From NCBI GenBank assembly GCA_000431075.1, contig HF986905.1, forward strand, positions 1-17,321: DNA of 17,321 bases, given 5' to 3'. The stretch is from Firmicutes bacterium CAG:555 (lineage in GTDB: Bacteria > Bacillota > Clostridia > Oscillospirales > Oscillospiraceae). The position numbers were made by a program, and so were the translations under genes. This document shows positions 5,717 through 13,889 of the stretch, piece by piece. Position 1 is the first letter of the stretch. Each line of letters opens with the position of its first letter. A model generated the notes under the pieces. The model worked only from the letters and a program-made list of their open reading frames with translations. It ran no database searches and had not been told where the DNA came from.

Positions 5717-6643
5717 TCAAAGAACGGACTTCAAAAACCCGTTGAGCGCGGCGAGATATGCCTCACGGTCGAGCAAGTAGCTGATGCCGTGACCGGCATT
5801 CGGCACGATGAGCAGCCGCTTGTTTTCGGCTGCGCAGTGCTCGTAATTTTCCACGCTCATGCGGCAGGGAACAAAGCGATCGTCGCCGCCGTGGATGAAT
5901 AAAACCGGCACGGTACAGTGCTCCATCGCCTCGGTCGCAGAGGCCCCCGCAAGGTCAAAGCCTGCAAACAAAATCCCGCCCAAGCGGGTAAGCTGGTACA
6001 CTGGGAACAGCGGGCAGTGATGATCCCGAAGCACTTGCCTGATGATGGCGGACGGCGATGAGTACCCGCAGTCGGCGACGATGCCCACGACATTTTTCGG
6101 TAGCTTTAAGCCGCCTGCCATGAGCACGGTCGCAGCGCCCATCGATATGCCGTACAGCATGATTTTTGCATCGTTGCCGAAGCGCCCCACGGCGTAGTTT
6201 ACCCAATCAAGGCAGTCATAGCGCTCCTTTACGCCGAAGGTCAAATACTTGCCCTCACTTTTTCCGTGTGCCCTTTGGTCAACGAGCAGGACATTGAAGC
6301 CGCCACGCACGGCAATCTGCAAGCCGCCGCAGAAGTCACGCTCTGCACCGCTTTTGTAGCCGTGGAACATTATCTGCACCGGCGCATCGGATTTGGCGGC
6401 GTAAAATTTGCCGTGCAGGCGCAGCCCGTCATGCGAGCGTATCCACACATCCTCATACGGAATGTCGAGCGCCGCCCGCACCATCCTCGCCATCTCGTCA
6501 GCGTACGGCGCATACTGCTCGCTGTTCGGAAATCTAAACAGGTCGGTCTCGGTTTGCTTAGGTACATGAAATCCCGCCCGACAGCAAAAATACGCCAGCG
6601 CCAAAACGACGGCGATGAATAGTAAAATGTATAAAATGATCAT
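5717..6643 (-). CDS. Membrane-anchored alpha/beta hydrolase (BEM46/serine aminopeptidase-like)
   Basis: This 308-residue alpha/beta hydrolase has one N-terminal hydrophobic helix (about 2-22), probably a signal anchor that leaves the catalytic domain outside the membrane. The catalytic triad can be read: nucleophile Ser167 in YGISMGA, Asp255 in HGGDDRFVP, and His285 in PNAGHGIS. The oxyanion-loop region is MFHGYKSG (92-99), and VDQRAHGKS (121-129) is typical of the family. It probably hydrolyses an ester or peptide; the substrate is unknown. The reading frame is open 30 codons further upstream, but the start at 6643 is preferred: the upstream part is Arg-rich and non-homologous, GAGGT lies upstream, and the membrane helix begins right after this Met. 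It stands alone, between tRNA-Leu and a converging transporter. The stretch 6644-6806 upstream shows no other gene and no convincing promoter. Confidence 0.88.
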   Translation of the reverse strand: MIILYILLFIAVVLALAYFCCRAGFHVPKQTETDLFRFPNSEQYAPYADEMARMVRAALDIPYEDVWIRSHDGLRLHGKFYAAKSDAPVQIMFHGYKSGAERDFCGGLQIAVRGGFNVLLVDQRAHGKSEGKYLTFGVKERYDCLDWVNYAVGRFGNDAKIMLYGISMGAATVLMAGGLKLPKNVVGIVADCGYSSPSAIIRQVLRDHHCPLFPVYQLTRLGGILFAGFDLAGASATEAMEHCTVPVLFIHGGDDRFVPCRMSVENYEHCAAENKRLLIVPNAGHGISYLLDREAYLAALNGFLKSVL

Positions 6644-6806
6644 TATCTGTACCTCGAGCAAACGATGTGCAGCTCCTGCAATGCCGCAGCGCCTGTGGCG
6701 GCGCAGAAAACGCAGAAGCGCAGAGCAGCCCAACGCTGAGCGGCAATCGCATCGCAGTTATCAAGTTTGCAGCAGCGAGCTTCAAAATACCCATCCAAAA
6801 ATATAA

Positions 6807-6822
6807 TGCCGGTGGCCGGACT
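6807..6822 (-). repeat. 16-bp duplicate of the tRNA-Leu 3' end (att-like)
   Basis: TGCCGGTGGCCGGACT at 6807-6822 is identical to 6879-6894, which covers the 3' acceptor strand and one side of the T-stem of tRNA-Leu. It is in the same orientation, 72 bp further along, past the tRNA terminator. The copy lacks the CCA and the rest of the tRNA. It could be the scar of an integrative element that once used the tRNA 3' end, or the remnant of a decayed tandem tRNA. Confidence 0.6.
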
Positions 6823-6828
6823 GCGTCG

Positions 6829-6872
6829 GAAAGAATATCAAACGAGCCATCTCCCCACGGGGAGACGGCTCG
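6829..6872 (-). terminator. Intrinsic terminator of tRNA-Leu
   Basis: There are 14-nt arms (6843-6856 and 6859-6872, CGAGCC..CTCCCC type) with a single G-U pair in - strand RNA and a minimal loop. On the - strand they are followed by TTTGATATTCTTT. The terminator begins 3 nt after the tRNA CCA end. Confidence 0.8.
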
Positions 6873-6875
6873 ATA

Positions 6876-6961
6876 TGGTGCCGGTGGCCGGACTCGAACC
6901 GGCACGACGCAAGCATCAGAGGATTTTAAGTCCGCCGTGTCTACCATTCCACCACACCGGC
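6876..6961 (-). tRNA. tRNA-Leu(TAA)
   Basis: This is an 86-nt tRNA with the CCA encoded. The acceptor stem is GCCGGTG / CACCGGC, followed by discriminator A and CCA. The D-arm is GTG...CAC. The anticodon loop CTTAAAA has anticodon TAA (6926-6928, read on the - strand). A long class II variable arm (GATGC-TT-GCGTC) and a T-arm GCCGG-TTCGAGT-CCGGC follow. The long variable arm and the anticodon both indicate leucine, reading UUA and UUG codons. The anticodon stem has one apparent C-T mismatch at the second pair. It has its own promoter and terminator. Confidence 0.96.
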
Positions 6962-6985
6962 TGATATTCGCTTTTATAGACTGAT

Positions 6986-7014
6986 ATTCTAACATTGTAT
7001 TGCCATTCTGTCAA
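6986..7014 (-). promoter_or_regulatory. Promoter of tRNA-Leu
   Basis: On the - strand, a perfect TTGACA (7009-7014) and TAGAAT (6986-6991) are spaced 17 bp apart. Transcription would begin near 6979, giving a leader of about 18 nt. This is a near-consensus housekeeping promoter, as expected for a stable RNA gene. Confidence 0.8.
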
Positions 7015-7040
7015 TATTTATAGTAACCGTTAGATAGCCC

Positions 7041-7069
7041 TTGCGTATAAGTGCTTTTTTTGATATCAT
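7041..7069 (+). promoter_or_regulatory. Promoter of recJ-relA operon
   Basis: TTGCGT (7041-7046) and TATCAT (7064-7069) are spaced 17 bp apart in A+T-rich DNA and divergent from the tRNA promoter. The predicted start is near 7076, about 30 nt before the recJ ATG. Another TATAAT-like sequence (7076-7081) lies just downstream but lacks a matching -35. Confidence 0.5.
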
Positions 7070-7106
7070 ATACTATTATAATATTTATATTGAAAAGTGT
7101 TGGGAT

Positions 7107-9140
7107 ATGAATTACAGTAAATGGAAGATTGCGAACATAGGATGTACCTCGAACAGTGAGCTGCGCAGGGCGGGCTATACCCCGCTGCTGGCGGCGATGC
7201 TCGATGTGCGAGGGATACACACTGCTGCCGAGGCGGAGAAATTTCTGCACGGAGGGGTGGAGACTCTCTGCGACCCCATGCTTATGAAGGACATGGACAA
7301 GGCCGTTGAGCGGATAAGGACAGCGTTAGATGAAAAGGAGACGGTCGCAGTCTACGGCGACTACGATGTCGACGGCATAACCTCGACCTGCCTTCTGACC
7401 GACTGGCTGCGCAGCCGTGGTATCGACTGCCACCCGTACATCCCCGACCGCATCGAGGAGGGCTACGGTCTGAACACTGCGGCGATACAGTCGCTCAAGG
7501 ACAAGGGCGTCAGCCTCATCATCAGTGTCGACTGCGGCATCACCGCTGCCGACGAGGCGATGTTTGCCAAGGAAATAGGCATTGATCTTATCATCACCGA
7601 CCACCACGAGTGCCGTGAGCAGACCATCCCCGATGCCGTGGCAGTCATAGACCCCAAGCAGGAATGCTGCCACTACCCGAACAAGGACCTTGCCGGTGTG
7701 GGCGTTGCGCTCAAGCTTGCGTGCGCCGTTGAGGGCAGGAGCGATACGGTCATCAAGGAGTACGCAGACCTTGCGGCGATAGGAACGGTGGCCGATGTCG
7801 TACCGCTGACGGGTGAGAACCGCTACATCGTGCGCACGGGGCTTGCGATGCTTGAAAACTCCAAGCGCCCGGGCATTGCGGCACTGCTGCACGAGTCAGG
7901 CGCAGAGGATCGCAGAATATCGTCCTCCACCATCGGCTTCTCGCTTGCACCGAGGCTGAACGCCGCAGGCAGGCTCGGCTGCGTGTCCGTTGCGGGCAGA
8001 CTTCTCATGACAGAGGACAAGACCGAGGCTGCCCGACTGGCTAACGAGCTGTGTGAATTAAACCGCCGCCGTCAGGCACTTGAGACGGATATCTGGGACG
8101 ATGCGTCAAAAATGATGTCCGGCACTGCGCCCGAAACACCGATAGTCCTTGCCAGCGAGAAGTGGCATCAGGGCGTTATCGGCATTGCGGCATCCAAGCT
8201 TGCCGAGCAGTATTCACTGCCGACGGTCATGATCTGCCTTGATGGCGACAAGGGCAAGGGCTCGTGCCGCAGCTATGCGGGATTTAATCTGTTTGACGCA
8301 CTGTCGGCCTGCTCCGAGCACCTTGAGGGCTTCGGCGGCCATGCACTGGCGGCGGGCTTGAATATTCGCCGTGAAAACCTCAAAAAATTCTGCGAGGCGT
8401 TTGACAGCTACTACCGTGCGAATAAGCCCGAGGAGCTGCCGACGCTCAATTGCGATATCGAGATTACAGACCCATCAACGCTCGACATGGACGGCGTGCG
8501 CTCGCTTGAGCAGCTCGAACCCTACGGCAGCGGCAACCCCAAGCCGCTCATGTGCATCCAAAGCGCAAAGCTCGACCGAGTAACGCCAATCGGCGGCGGC
8601 AAGCACCTGCGGCTGAGCGTGAGCTTCGGCGGCGTTGGATTTGAGTGCGTGTTTTTCTCGCACACGGAAAGTGACCTCGGCGTGAATGTCGGCGAGCGCA
8701 TCGACCTTGCGTTCACGCCGCAAATCAACGAGTTTCGCTTCAGAAGCTCCGTGCAGCTTCAGGTCACGGCGGTGCGCAGGCACGATCCGAGACCGCTGTG
8801 CCGTAGGCTGCTCGAAGCGGGCAAAAAGCTTCCCGAGAGCGAGGCCGTGGCGTTTATCCCCGACCGCGAAGCATTCGTGCGTGTATGGCGCAGCCTGAAG
8901 TCCGCCGGCGGCTCGGTTGCGGCAGACCTTGACGGTATACTGCGCCAGTGCCCGAGAAATCTTGAACCGGAGCGGTTTTGCATATGCGTGCTTGCACTGT
9001 GCGAGCTGGGACTTTTGCACAAGCTGCGGCCGGACAGCGTGTTCGGTGCAAGGATAGTCTCCGGCTGCGCAAAGGTGAATTTGGAAGATTCGACTATAAT
9101 CAAAAGCTTGAAAGCGAGATTCAATTATGGACGCAGATAA
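7107..9140 (+). CDS. recJ: Single-stranded-DNA-specific exonuclease RecJ
   Basis: This 677-residue 5'-3' single-strand DNA exonuclease is used in recombination and repair. The DHH-family catalytic motifs are clear: VYGDYDVDG (82-90), SVDCGI (140-145), TDHHE (164-168), and GTVADVVPL (226-234). The DHHA1 domain carries EKWHQGVIGI (351-360) and GFGGHALAAG (408-417). The OB-fold begins near EPYGSGNP (471-478), and a C-terminal extension with FIPDREAFVRVW resembles the RecJ C-domain of Firmicutes. The ATG at 7107 is preferred to an in-frame ATG at 7041, because the latter overlaps the promoter and adds a non-homologous A+T-rich leader. The ribosome binding site is weak (GGGAT). The end overlaps relA by 14 nt. 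It is first in a five-gene operon. Confidence 0.95.
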   Translation: MNYSKWKIANIGCTSNSELRRAGYTPLLAAMLDVRGIHTAAEAEKFLHGGVETLCDPMLMKDMDKAVERIRTALDEKETVAVYGDYDVDGITSTCLLTDWLRSRGIDCHPYIPDRIEEGYGLNTAAIQSLKDKGVSLIISVDCGITAADEAMFAKEIGIDLIITDHHECREQTIPDAVAVIDPKQECCHYPNKDLAGVGVALKLACAVEGRSDTVIKEYADLAAIGTVADVVPLTGENRYIVRTGLAMLENSKRPGIAALLHESGAEDRRISSSTIGFSLAPRLNAAGRLGCVSVAGRLLMTEDKTEAARLANELCELNRRRQALETDIWDDASKMMSGTAPETPIVLASEKWHQGVIGIAASKLAEQYSLPTVMICLDGDKGKGSCRSYAGFNLFDALSACSEHLEGFGGHALAAGLNIRRENLKKFCEAFDSYYRANKPEELPTLNCDIEITDPSTLDMDGVRSLEQLEPYGSGNPKPLMCIQSAKLDRVTPIGGGKHLRLSVSFGGVGFECVFFSHTESDLGVNVGERIDLAFTPQINEFRFRSSVQLQVTAVRRHDPRPLCRRLLEAGKKLPESEAVAFIPDREAFVRVWRSLKSAGGSVAADLDGILRQCPRNLEPERFCICVLALCELGLLHKLRPDSVFGARIVSGCAKVNLEDSTIIKSLKARFNYGRR

Positions 9141-11376
9141 GAGCTCCGTAAGTTTAAAAAGACAACCCCTCGACCCGGACAAGATGTTTGCTGCTTTGGA
9201 GGAGAAAATAAAAAACAGCGGTGTCGAGATGGACATGGGAAGAATACGGGCTGCCTACGATATGGCTCGCCTTGCCCACTCCGGCCAGCTGCGCAGGGAC
9301 GGCTCACCATATGTGACGCATTGCGTGGCGGCGGCGGATATCTCAGTCGACATGGGCCTTGACGAGGACTCCGTCGTTGCGGCGCTCCTGCATGATGTCA
9401 TCGAGGACACGCAGCTTACGCACCACGACATTGCCCGCCAGTTCGGAGAGCCTGTTGCGAACATCGTCGAGGGTGTCACGAAGCTGACCCGTGTGCAGTA
9501 CACCAGCAAGGAAGACGAGCAGATGGAAAATCTGCGCAAGATGCTGATGGCGATGGCGAAGGACATCCGTGTTATCCTTATCAAGATCGCCGACCGCCTG
9601 CACAATATGCGCACCATGGCGTATCAGACCGAGGAAAAGCAGCGCATAAAGTCACTTGAGACGATGGAGATCTACGCCCCCATTGCGCACCGCTTGGGTA
9701 TGCAGAGGGCAAAGTGGGAGCTTGAGGACCTGGCACTCATGTACCTTGACCCCACAGGCTACAATGAGATAATGCAGACCCTGCAGGAGCGCATGCCGAC
9801 CCTTGAGGCGTTCACGAACGATGTAGAGGGGCAGATAAAGCGCCGCCTCGAAGAGGAAGGAATGCACGCCTCCGTCTATAGCCGCATTAAGCATATCTAC
9901 AGCATTTACCGTAAAATGTACGCCCAAAAGCTCGATATAAACGGGATTTTTGACCTGTGCGCCTTCCGTGTCATCGTCGACACCATACCCGACTGCTACA
10001 ATGTGCTCGGCATCATCCACGATATGTTTAAGCCCGTCCCCGGCAGGTTCAAGGACTATATCTCCACGCCGAAGCCGAATATGTACCAGAGCGTGCACAC
10101 GACCGTCATCGGCTCGCAGGGTATTCCGTTTGAGGTGCAGATAAGGACTTGGGAAATGCACCGCACCGCCGAATACGGCATCGCTGCGCACTGGAAGTAT
10201 AAGATAGGCGACAGCGGCGTAAAGACCGGCGACGAGGAGAAATTTGCTTGGGTGCGCAGACTATTGGAGAGCCAGCAGGAGTCTGATGCAACGGACTTTT
10301 TCCACAACCTCAAGATAGACATGTTTGCCGACGAGGTGTTTGTGTTCTCGCCCAAGGGTGATGTCATAAACCTGCCCGCCGGCGCAACACCCATAGATTT
10401 TGCGTATTCTATCCACTCCGCCGTCGGCAACAGCATGGTCGGTGCATCTGTCAACGGCCGAATCGTGACCTTTGACCATGTGCTGCAAAACGGCGATATC
10501 GTTGAGGTGCGCACGGCGAAAAATGCCCCCGGACCGAGCCGTGACTGGCTGAACATCGCAAAAAGCGGCTCTGCACGAACGAAGATAAAGCAGTGGTTCA
10601 AAAAGGAACGCCGGGAGGAGAATATCGCCCGAGGCAAGGAAATGTTTGAGGCAGAGCTTCGCAACAAGGGCCTGCGCATGGACGATATCACAGGCGAGGA
10701 TATCCTGCCGCAGCTTCTTAAAAAGGTGTCGTACACCTCGCTCGACGAGATGTACGCAGCTATCGGCTACGGCGGCATGGCGGCGACACGGGCGGTCAAC
10801 CGCATAAAGGATGAGCTTGCCCGCCAGCAGCACGCCGTCGACAAGCGCACGGTGCTCGACAAGGTCACCGAGGCTGCCGAGCGGCGTGAGCAGATGGCGA
10901 AGAAAGCGGGTAAGCCCGTGCACGGCATTTTGGTCGAGGGTCTTGATAATTGCCTTATCAAGTTCTCCCGCTGCTGCACGCCTGTCCCGGGCGACGATAT
11001 CATCGGCTATATAACCCGTGGTCAGGGCGTGTCTATCCACCGCACCGACTGCGAAAACGCAAAGCGGCGTGCCGAGCGTCCGGAGGATGAGGGGCGCTGG
11101 ATTAATGTCAGCTGGGCGGATGAGATACACGAGTCGTACACGACAACGCTCACCGTGGTGTCACGGGAGCGAGGCGGCCTCGTTATGGATATCGCCACCG
11201 TCATGAATGCGCTCAACACAAAGGTACGCTCGATAAACGCCCGAGACACGGGCGACAAGAGTATAGTCGTCATTACGCTGGAGACCAAGGGACTGGATGA
11301 ACTAAAATCGGTCATCAACAGGATCCAGGGCGTCAGCGGAGTGGTCGAGGTCAACAGAAACGGAGGTAAACGATGA
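9127..11376 (+). CDS. relA: Bifunctional (p)ppGpp synthetase/hydrolase (RelA/SpoT family)
   Basis: This 749-residue long Rel protein makes and degrades the stringent-response alarmone (p)ppGpp. The hydrolase HD domain is intact: THC at 64-66, LLHDVIEDT (87-95 region, HD at 89-90), and DRLHNMRT (156-163). The synthetase domain carries PGRFKDYI with RFKD (307-310), the form typical of bifunctional enzymes, followed by PNMYQSVHTTV and EVQIRTWEMHRTAEYGIAAHW. A TGS domain (about 398-461), an alpha-helical region, a Cys/His-rich domain (CC at 616-617, H638, C642) and a C-terminal ACT domain (about 672-746) complete the ribosome-sensing half. Translation probably couples to recJ, as the ATG lies inside the recJ 3' end and has only a weak Shine-Dalgarno. 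The ATGA overlap with dtd continues the operon. Confidence 0.96.
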   Translation: MDADKSSVSLKRQPLDPDKMFAALEEKIKNSGVEMDMGRIRAAYDMARLAHSGQLRRDGSPYVTHCVAAADISVDMGLDEDSVVAALLHDVIEDTQLTHHDIARQFGEPVANIVEGVTKLTRVQYTSKEDEQMENLRKMLMAMAKDIRVILIKIADRLHNMRTMAYQTEEKQRIKSLETMEIYAPIAHRLGMQRAKWELEDLALMYLDPTGYNEIMQTLQERMPTLEAFTNDVEGQIKRRLEEEGMHASVYSRIKHIYSIYRKMYAQKLDINGIFDLCAFRVIVDTIPDCYNVLGIIHDMFKPVPGRFKDYISTPKPNMYQSVHTTVIGSQGIPFEVQIRTWEMHRTAEYGIAAHWKYKIGDSGVKTGDEEKFAWVRRLLESQQESDATDFFHNLKIDMFADEVFVFSPKGDVINLPAGATPIDFAYSIHSAVGNSMVGASVNGRIVTFDHVLQNGDIVEVRTAKNAPGPSRDWLNIAKSGSARTKIKQWFKKERREENIARGKEMFEAELRNKGLRMDDITGEDILPQLLKKVSYTSLDEMYAAIGYGGMAATRAVNRIKDELARQQHAVDKRTVLDKVTEAAERREQMAKKAGKPVHGILVEGLDNCLIKFSRCCTPVPGDDIIGYITRGQGVSIHRTDCENAKRRAERPEDEGRWINVSWADEIHESYTTTLTVVSRERGGLVMDIATVMNALNTKVRSINARDTGDKSIVVITLETKGLDELKSVINRIQGVSGVVEVNRNGGKR

Positions 11377-11816
11377 GAGCTGTTTTAACGAGAGTTGACA
11401 GTGCGTCCGTCTCGATAGGCGGAAAGGTAAAGGACAGCATCGGCAAAGGCTTTCTCATCCTGCTGGGCGTCCATGAGGACGATACCGAGGCGCAGGCCGA
11501 GAAGATAGCCGATAAGATATGCGGCCTTAGAATTTTCGAGGACGAGGCCGGAAAAATGAATGTGAACCCCTCGGATGCGGGAGCGGAGCTGCTTATCATA
11601 AGCCAGTTCACGCTCTTTGCCGACTGCAAGTCACGCCGCCCGGGCTTTTCCAAGGCGGCAAGACCCGAAAAGGCGATACCGCTGTATGAAAAGGTCATTG
11701 CCCTGTGCCGTGAGCGTGGTTTCACGGTCGGAACGGGCGAGTTCGGAGCGGAAATGAAGGTCGAGTCTGTCAACGACGGACCTGTTACTATAATTCTTGA
11801 TACAAGGGAGCTTTAA
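11373..11816 (+). CDS. dtd: D-aminoacyl-tRNA deacylase
   Basis: This 147-residue protein has the normal size for DTD, a homodimer that removes wrongly attached D-amino acids (and glycine) from tRNA. The two signature motifs are present: SQFTLFA (77-83) and NDGPVT (134-139), the latter forming the cross-dimer Gly-cisPro-type motif. It begins MRAVLTRVDSASV, as expected. The start overlaps the relA stop as ATGA, and GGAGGT (11362-11367) precedes it. The next gene begins 2 nt after its stop. The relA-dtd pairing is very common in Firmicutes. Confidence 0.96.
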   Translation: MRAVLTRVDSASVSIGGKVKDSIGKGFLILLGVHEDDTEAQAEKIADKICGLRIFEDEAGKMNVNPSDAGAELLIISQFTLFADCKSRRPGFSKAARPEKAIPLYEKVIALCRERGFTVGTGEFGAEMKVESVNDGPVTIILDTREL

Positions 11817-11818
11817 GC

Positions 11819-12433
11819 ATGAATATAAAAACTCTGCCGGTAGGCCAGCTTGAAACAAACTGCTATGTCGTCGTAAATGAGCAGCGCCTTGAGTGCGTTG
11901 TCATCGACCCGGGCGACGAGAGCAACACCATTTTGGATTACATCGAGGATAACAAGCTTAAGTGCTGCGCCATCATGCTCACCCACGGACATTATGACCA
12001 TGTGGGTGCAGTCAGGGAGATAATGGAGCAGACCGGCTGCGAAATGTACATTAACCCTCGTGACGAGGGCTATGAGCCCGGCATGAGCGGCATGAAGTTC
12101 AAAATGCCCGAGGGCGGCAAGTACTACGACGATGGCGATGTCGTAAAAGCGGCGGGACTTGAGTTCAAGGTACTTGCGACCCCGGGTCACACCCCGGGCG
12201 GCGTATGCCTTATCTGCGGCAATGCGCTGTTCACCGGCGACACGCTGTTTAGAGGAAGCTGCGGCAGAACGGATCTGCCCGGCGGCAATATGCGCATGGA
12301 AATGGCATCGCTCAAGCGCCTTTGCGCTCTCCCGGGAGACTATGAGGTCTATCCCGGCCACATGGACAGCTCCACCTTGGAGCGCGAGCGCCGCTTTAAT
12401 CACTATTGCCGTGAGGCGATGACGAAATTTTAA
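11819..12433 (+). CDS. Metallo-beta-lactamase-fold hydrolase (glyoxalase II-like)
   Basis: This 204-residue MBL-fold enzyme has the complete two-metal site: THGHYDH (55-61; His56, His58, Asp60, His61), His124 in TPGHTPG, Asp141 in FTGDTLF, and His181 in VYPGHM. Size and motifs match the YcbL/hydroxyacylglutathione-hydrolase-like proteins that follow dtd in many Clostridia. These hydrolyse thioesters, but the true substrate in glutathione-free bacteria is unsettled. The protein lacks the C-terminal helical domain of classical glyoxalase II. AGGGAG (11805-11810) lies upstream, and it is tightly packed after dtd. Confidence 0.92.
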   Translation: MNIKTLPVGQLETNCYVVVNEQRLECVVIDPGDESNTILDYIEDNKLKCCAIMLTHGHYDHVGAVREIMEQTGCEMYINPRDEGYEPGMSGMKFKMPEGGKYYDDGDVVKAAGLEFKVLATPGHTPGGVCLICGNALFTGDTLFRGSCGRTDLPGGNMRMEMASLKRLCALPGDYEVYPGHMDSSTLERERRFNHYCREAMTKF

Positions 12434-12449
12434 AACCACGGAGTAAACT

Positions 12450-12899
12450 ATGCTTAAAACACTAGTCACCGCAATGATGCCGATACTCGAGATACGGGGC
12501 GCAATACCCGTGGGCGTGGCATCGGGGCTCGACCCGTGGCTTGCTTTTGCCGTCGGCTTTGTCGGCAATATGCTGCCGATACCCATTTTGATACTGCTGA
12601 CCCGCAAGATCATCGAGTGGCTCAAAAAGCATAATATGCTCGTTAAGCTCACCGCATGGCTTGAAAATAAGGGCTCAAAGGGTGCGCAAAAGGTGCAGAA
12701 GTATAGCTTTTGGGGACTTTTTATCCTCGTTGCGATACCGCTTCCAGGCACCGGCGCATGGACGGGCGCATTGGTCGCCTCGCTTTTGGATATGCGCCTA
12801 AAAAGAGCACTTCCGGCCATCGCCATGGGCGTTGCCGTCGCCGGCCTGATTGTTTTATTAGTCACCTACGGCGTCATCTCCGCCGGTTCGCTCATATAA
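12450..12899 (+). CDS. Small multidrug export family membrane protein (COG2426/PF06695-type)
   Basis: This 149-residue membrane protein has about four hydrophobic segments. Two family-typical motifs are visible: an N-terminal MMPILEIRGAIPVGVASGL (9-27) and PLPGTGAWTGALVASLL (97-113). These match the putative small multidrug export family, whose name comes from early annotation; real transport activity is poorly established. CGGAG precedes the ATG, and the gene follows the MBL hydrolase by 16 nt, so it is the last member of the recJ-relA operon. A perfect terminator follows. Confidence 0.85.
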   Translation: MLKTLVTAMMPILEIRGAIPVGVASGLDPWLAFAVGFVGNMLPIPILILLTRKIIEWLKKHNMLVKLTAWLENKGSKGAQKVQKYSFWGLFILVAIPLPGTGAWTGALVASLLDMRLKRALPAIAMGVAVAGLIVLLVTYGVISAGSLI

Positions 12900-12901
12900 T
12901 G

Positions 12902-12937
12902 AAAAAAGCTTCCGATTTCAAAATCGGAAGCTTTTTT
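12902..12937. terminator. Bidirectional intrinsic terminator
   Basis: There is a 17-bp perfect stem (12902-12918 with 12921-12937, AAAAAAGCTTCCGATTT and its complement) with a 2-nt loop and A6/T6 flanks. It sits between the converging recJ-relA operon (+) and nucleoside transporter operon (-) and should end both. Confidence 0.95.
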
Positions 12938-12947
12938 GCTATTAAGT

Positions 12948-13889
12948 TTAACGCATGCCCTTCTCGTAGGGGATGCCTTCGGCCTTCGGAGCCCGGGAGT
13001 TCTTCGAAGTGAGGGCGAGGACAAGGAGCGAGATGATGTAAGGCATCATGTTGTACACGCTGCTTGGAATATTCAGCGCCGCAAGGAAGTCGAAGCCTGA
13101 GTAGACATTCGACAGCGCACGGAACATACCGAACAGGAGTGCCGCCCATGCGATGTGCTTGGGCTTCCACTGACCGAAGATCATGACTGCCAAAGCGAGG
13201 AAGCCGAAGCCCGCAACGCCGACTTCAAATTTCCACTGGCTGACGCCTGCGGTGATATACACAAGGCCGCCGAGGCCGCCGAGTGCGCCCGAGAGCAGCA
13301 CACCTGCCCAACGCATCTTGTAGACATCAATTCCGACGGAGGCTGCCGCCTGCGGATGCTCGCCGCATGCCATGAGCCGCAGACCGAAGCGGGTGCGGTA
13401 GAGCATGAACGCAACGAGGAGCAGTGCGATAAGCGCCAACAGCATGAACCAGTTGAACTCAAAGCTGCCGATGTTCACAAGAAATGCTTTTTTCTGAGCG
13501 ATATACTGTATCTCAGAGGAGACATTGTCGGGGTTTTCTGCGGTGTTTATGGCCTTGACGATGACCGTTGCCGCCGCAACACCGAGCAGATTCAGCGCAG
13601 TGCCGATGATGGTCTGGTCGGCCTTGAAGTTTATACACGCCACCGCCAGCAGCGACGAGTACACAACGCCGGCGATGATCGCCATCAAAACGGTGCAGAT
13701 GATGAGCACGAACGGGGAAGCGCCCTCAGGCATGTACTTCATCATGAGTGCGCCGCCGAGTGCGCCGATGACCATTATACCCTCAAGACCGAGGTTGATG
13801 ACACCCGAGTGTTCGGAAATGCAGCCGCCGAGAGCGACGAGGATGAGGACGGATGCGAATATCAAAGTATACTGAATAAGCAATAACAT
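12948..13889 (-). CDS. nupQ: Nucleoside ABC transporter permease (NupQ/YufQ-like)
   Basis: This 313-residue inner-membrane permease belongs to the BPD_transp_2 (LivH/RbsC-like) family, with eight to ten hydrophobic segments. The segments GGCISEHSGVINLGLEGIM near the N-terminus and RFGLRLMACGEHPQAAASVG in the middle are characteristic of the second permease of BmpA-type nucleoside importers. It forms a heterodimer with the preceding permease. Its ATG overlaps the previous stop codon (TAATG), and AGGAGGTGA (13896-13904 on the - strand) lies 6 nt upstream, so the two permeases are translationally coupled. The gene symbol follows the B. subtilis guanosine transporter; substrate identity is inferred. 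Confidence 0.92.
   Translation of the reverse strand: MLLLIQYTLIFASVLILVALGGCISEHSGVINLGLEGIMVIGALGGALMMKYMPEGASPFVLIICTVLMAIIAGVVYSSLLAVACINFKADQTIIGTALNLLGVAAATVIVKAINTAENPDNVSSEIQYIAQKKAFLVNIGSFEFNWFMLLALIALLLVAFMLYRTRFGLRLMACGEHPQAAASVGIDVYKMRWAGVLLSGALGGLGGLVYITAGVSQWKFEVGVAGFGFLALAVMIFGQWKPKHIAWAALLFGMFRALSNVYSGFDFLAALNIPSSVYNMMPYIISLLVLALTSKNSRAPKAEGIPYEKGMR

Noticed and set aside
6644..6733. 30-codon upstream extension of the alpha/beta hydrolase
   Set aside because: It is Arg-rich and non-homologous. The internal Met at 6643 has a plausible ribosome binding site and begins the membrane anchor.
6667..6984. 105-codon + strand frame across the tRNA-Leu gene
   Set aside because: It reads antisense through a tRNA and its terminator, a common false annotation at tRNA genes.
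13155..13886. 243-codon + strand frame opposite the NupQ-like permease
   Set aside because: It is a shadow of a clear membrane permease, with a Cys/His/Asp/Glu-rich product typical of antisense of hydrophobic helices.
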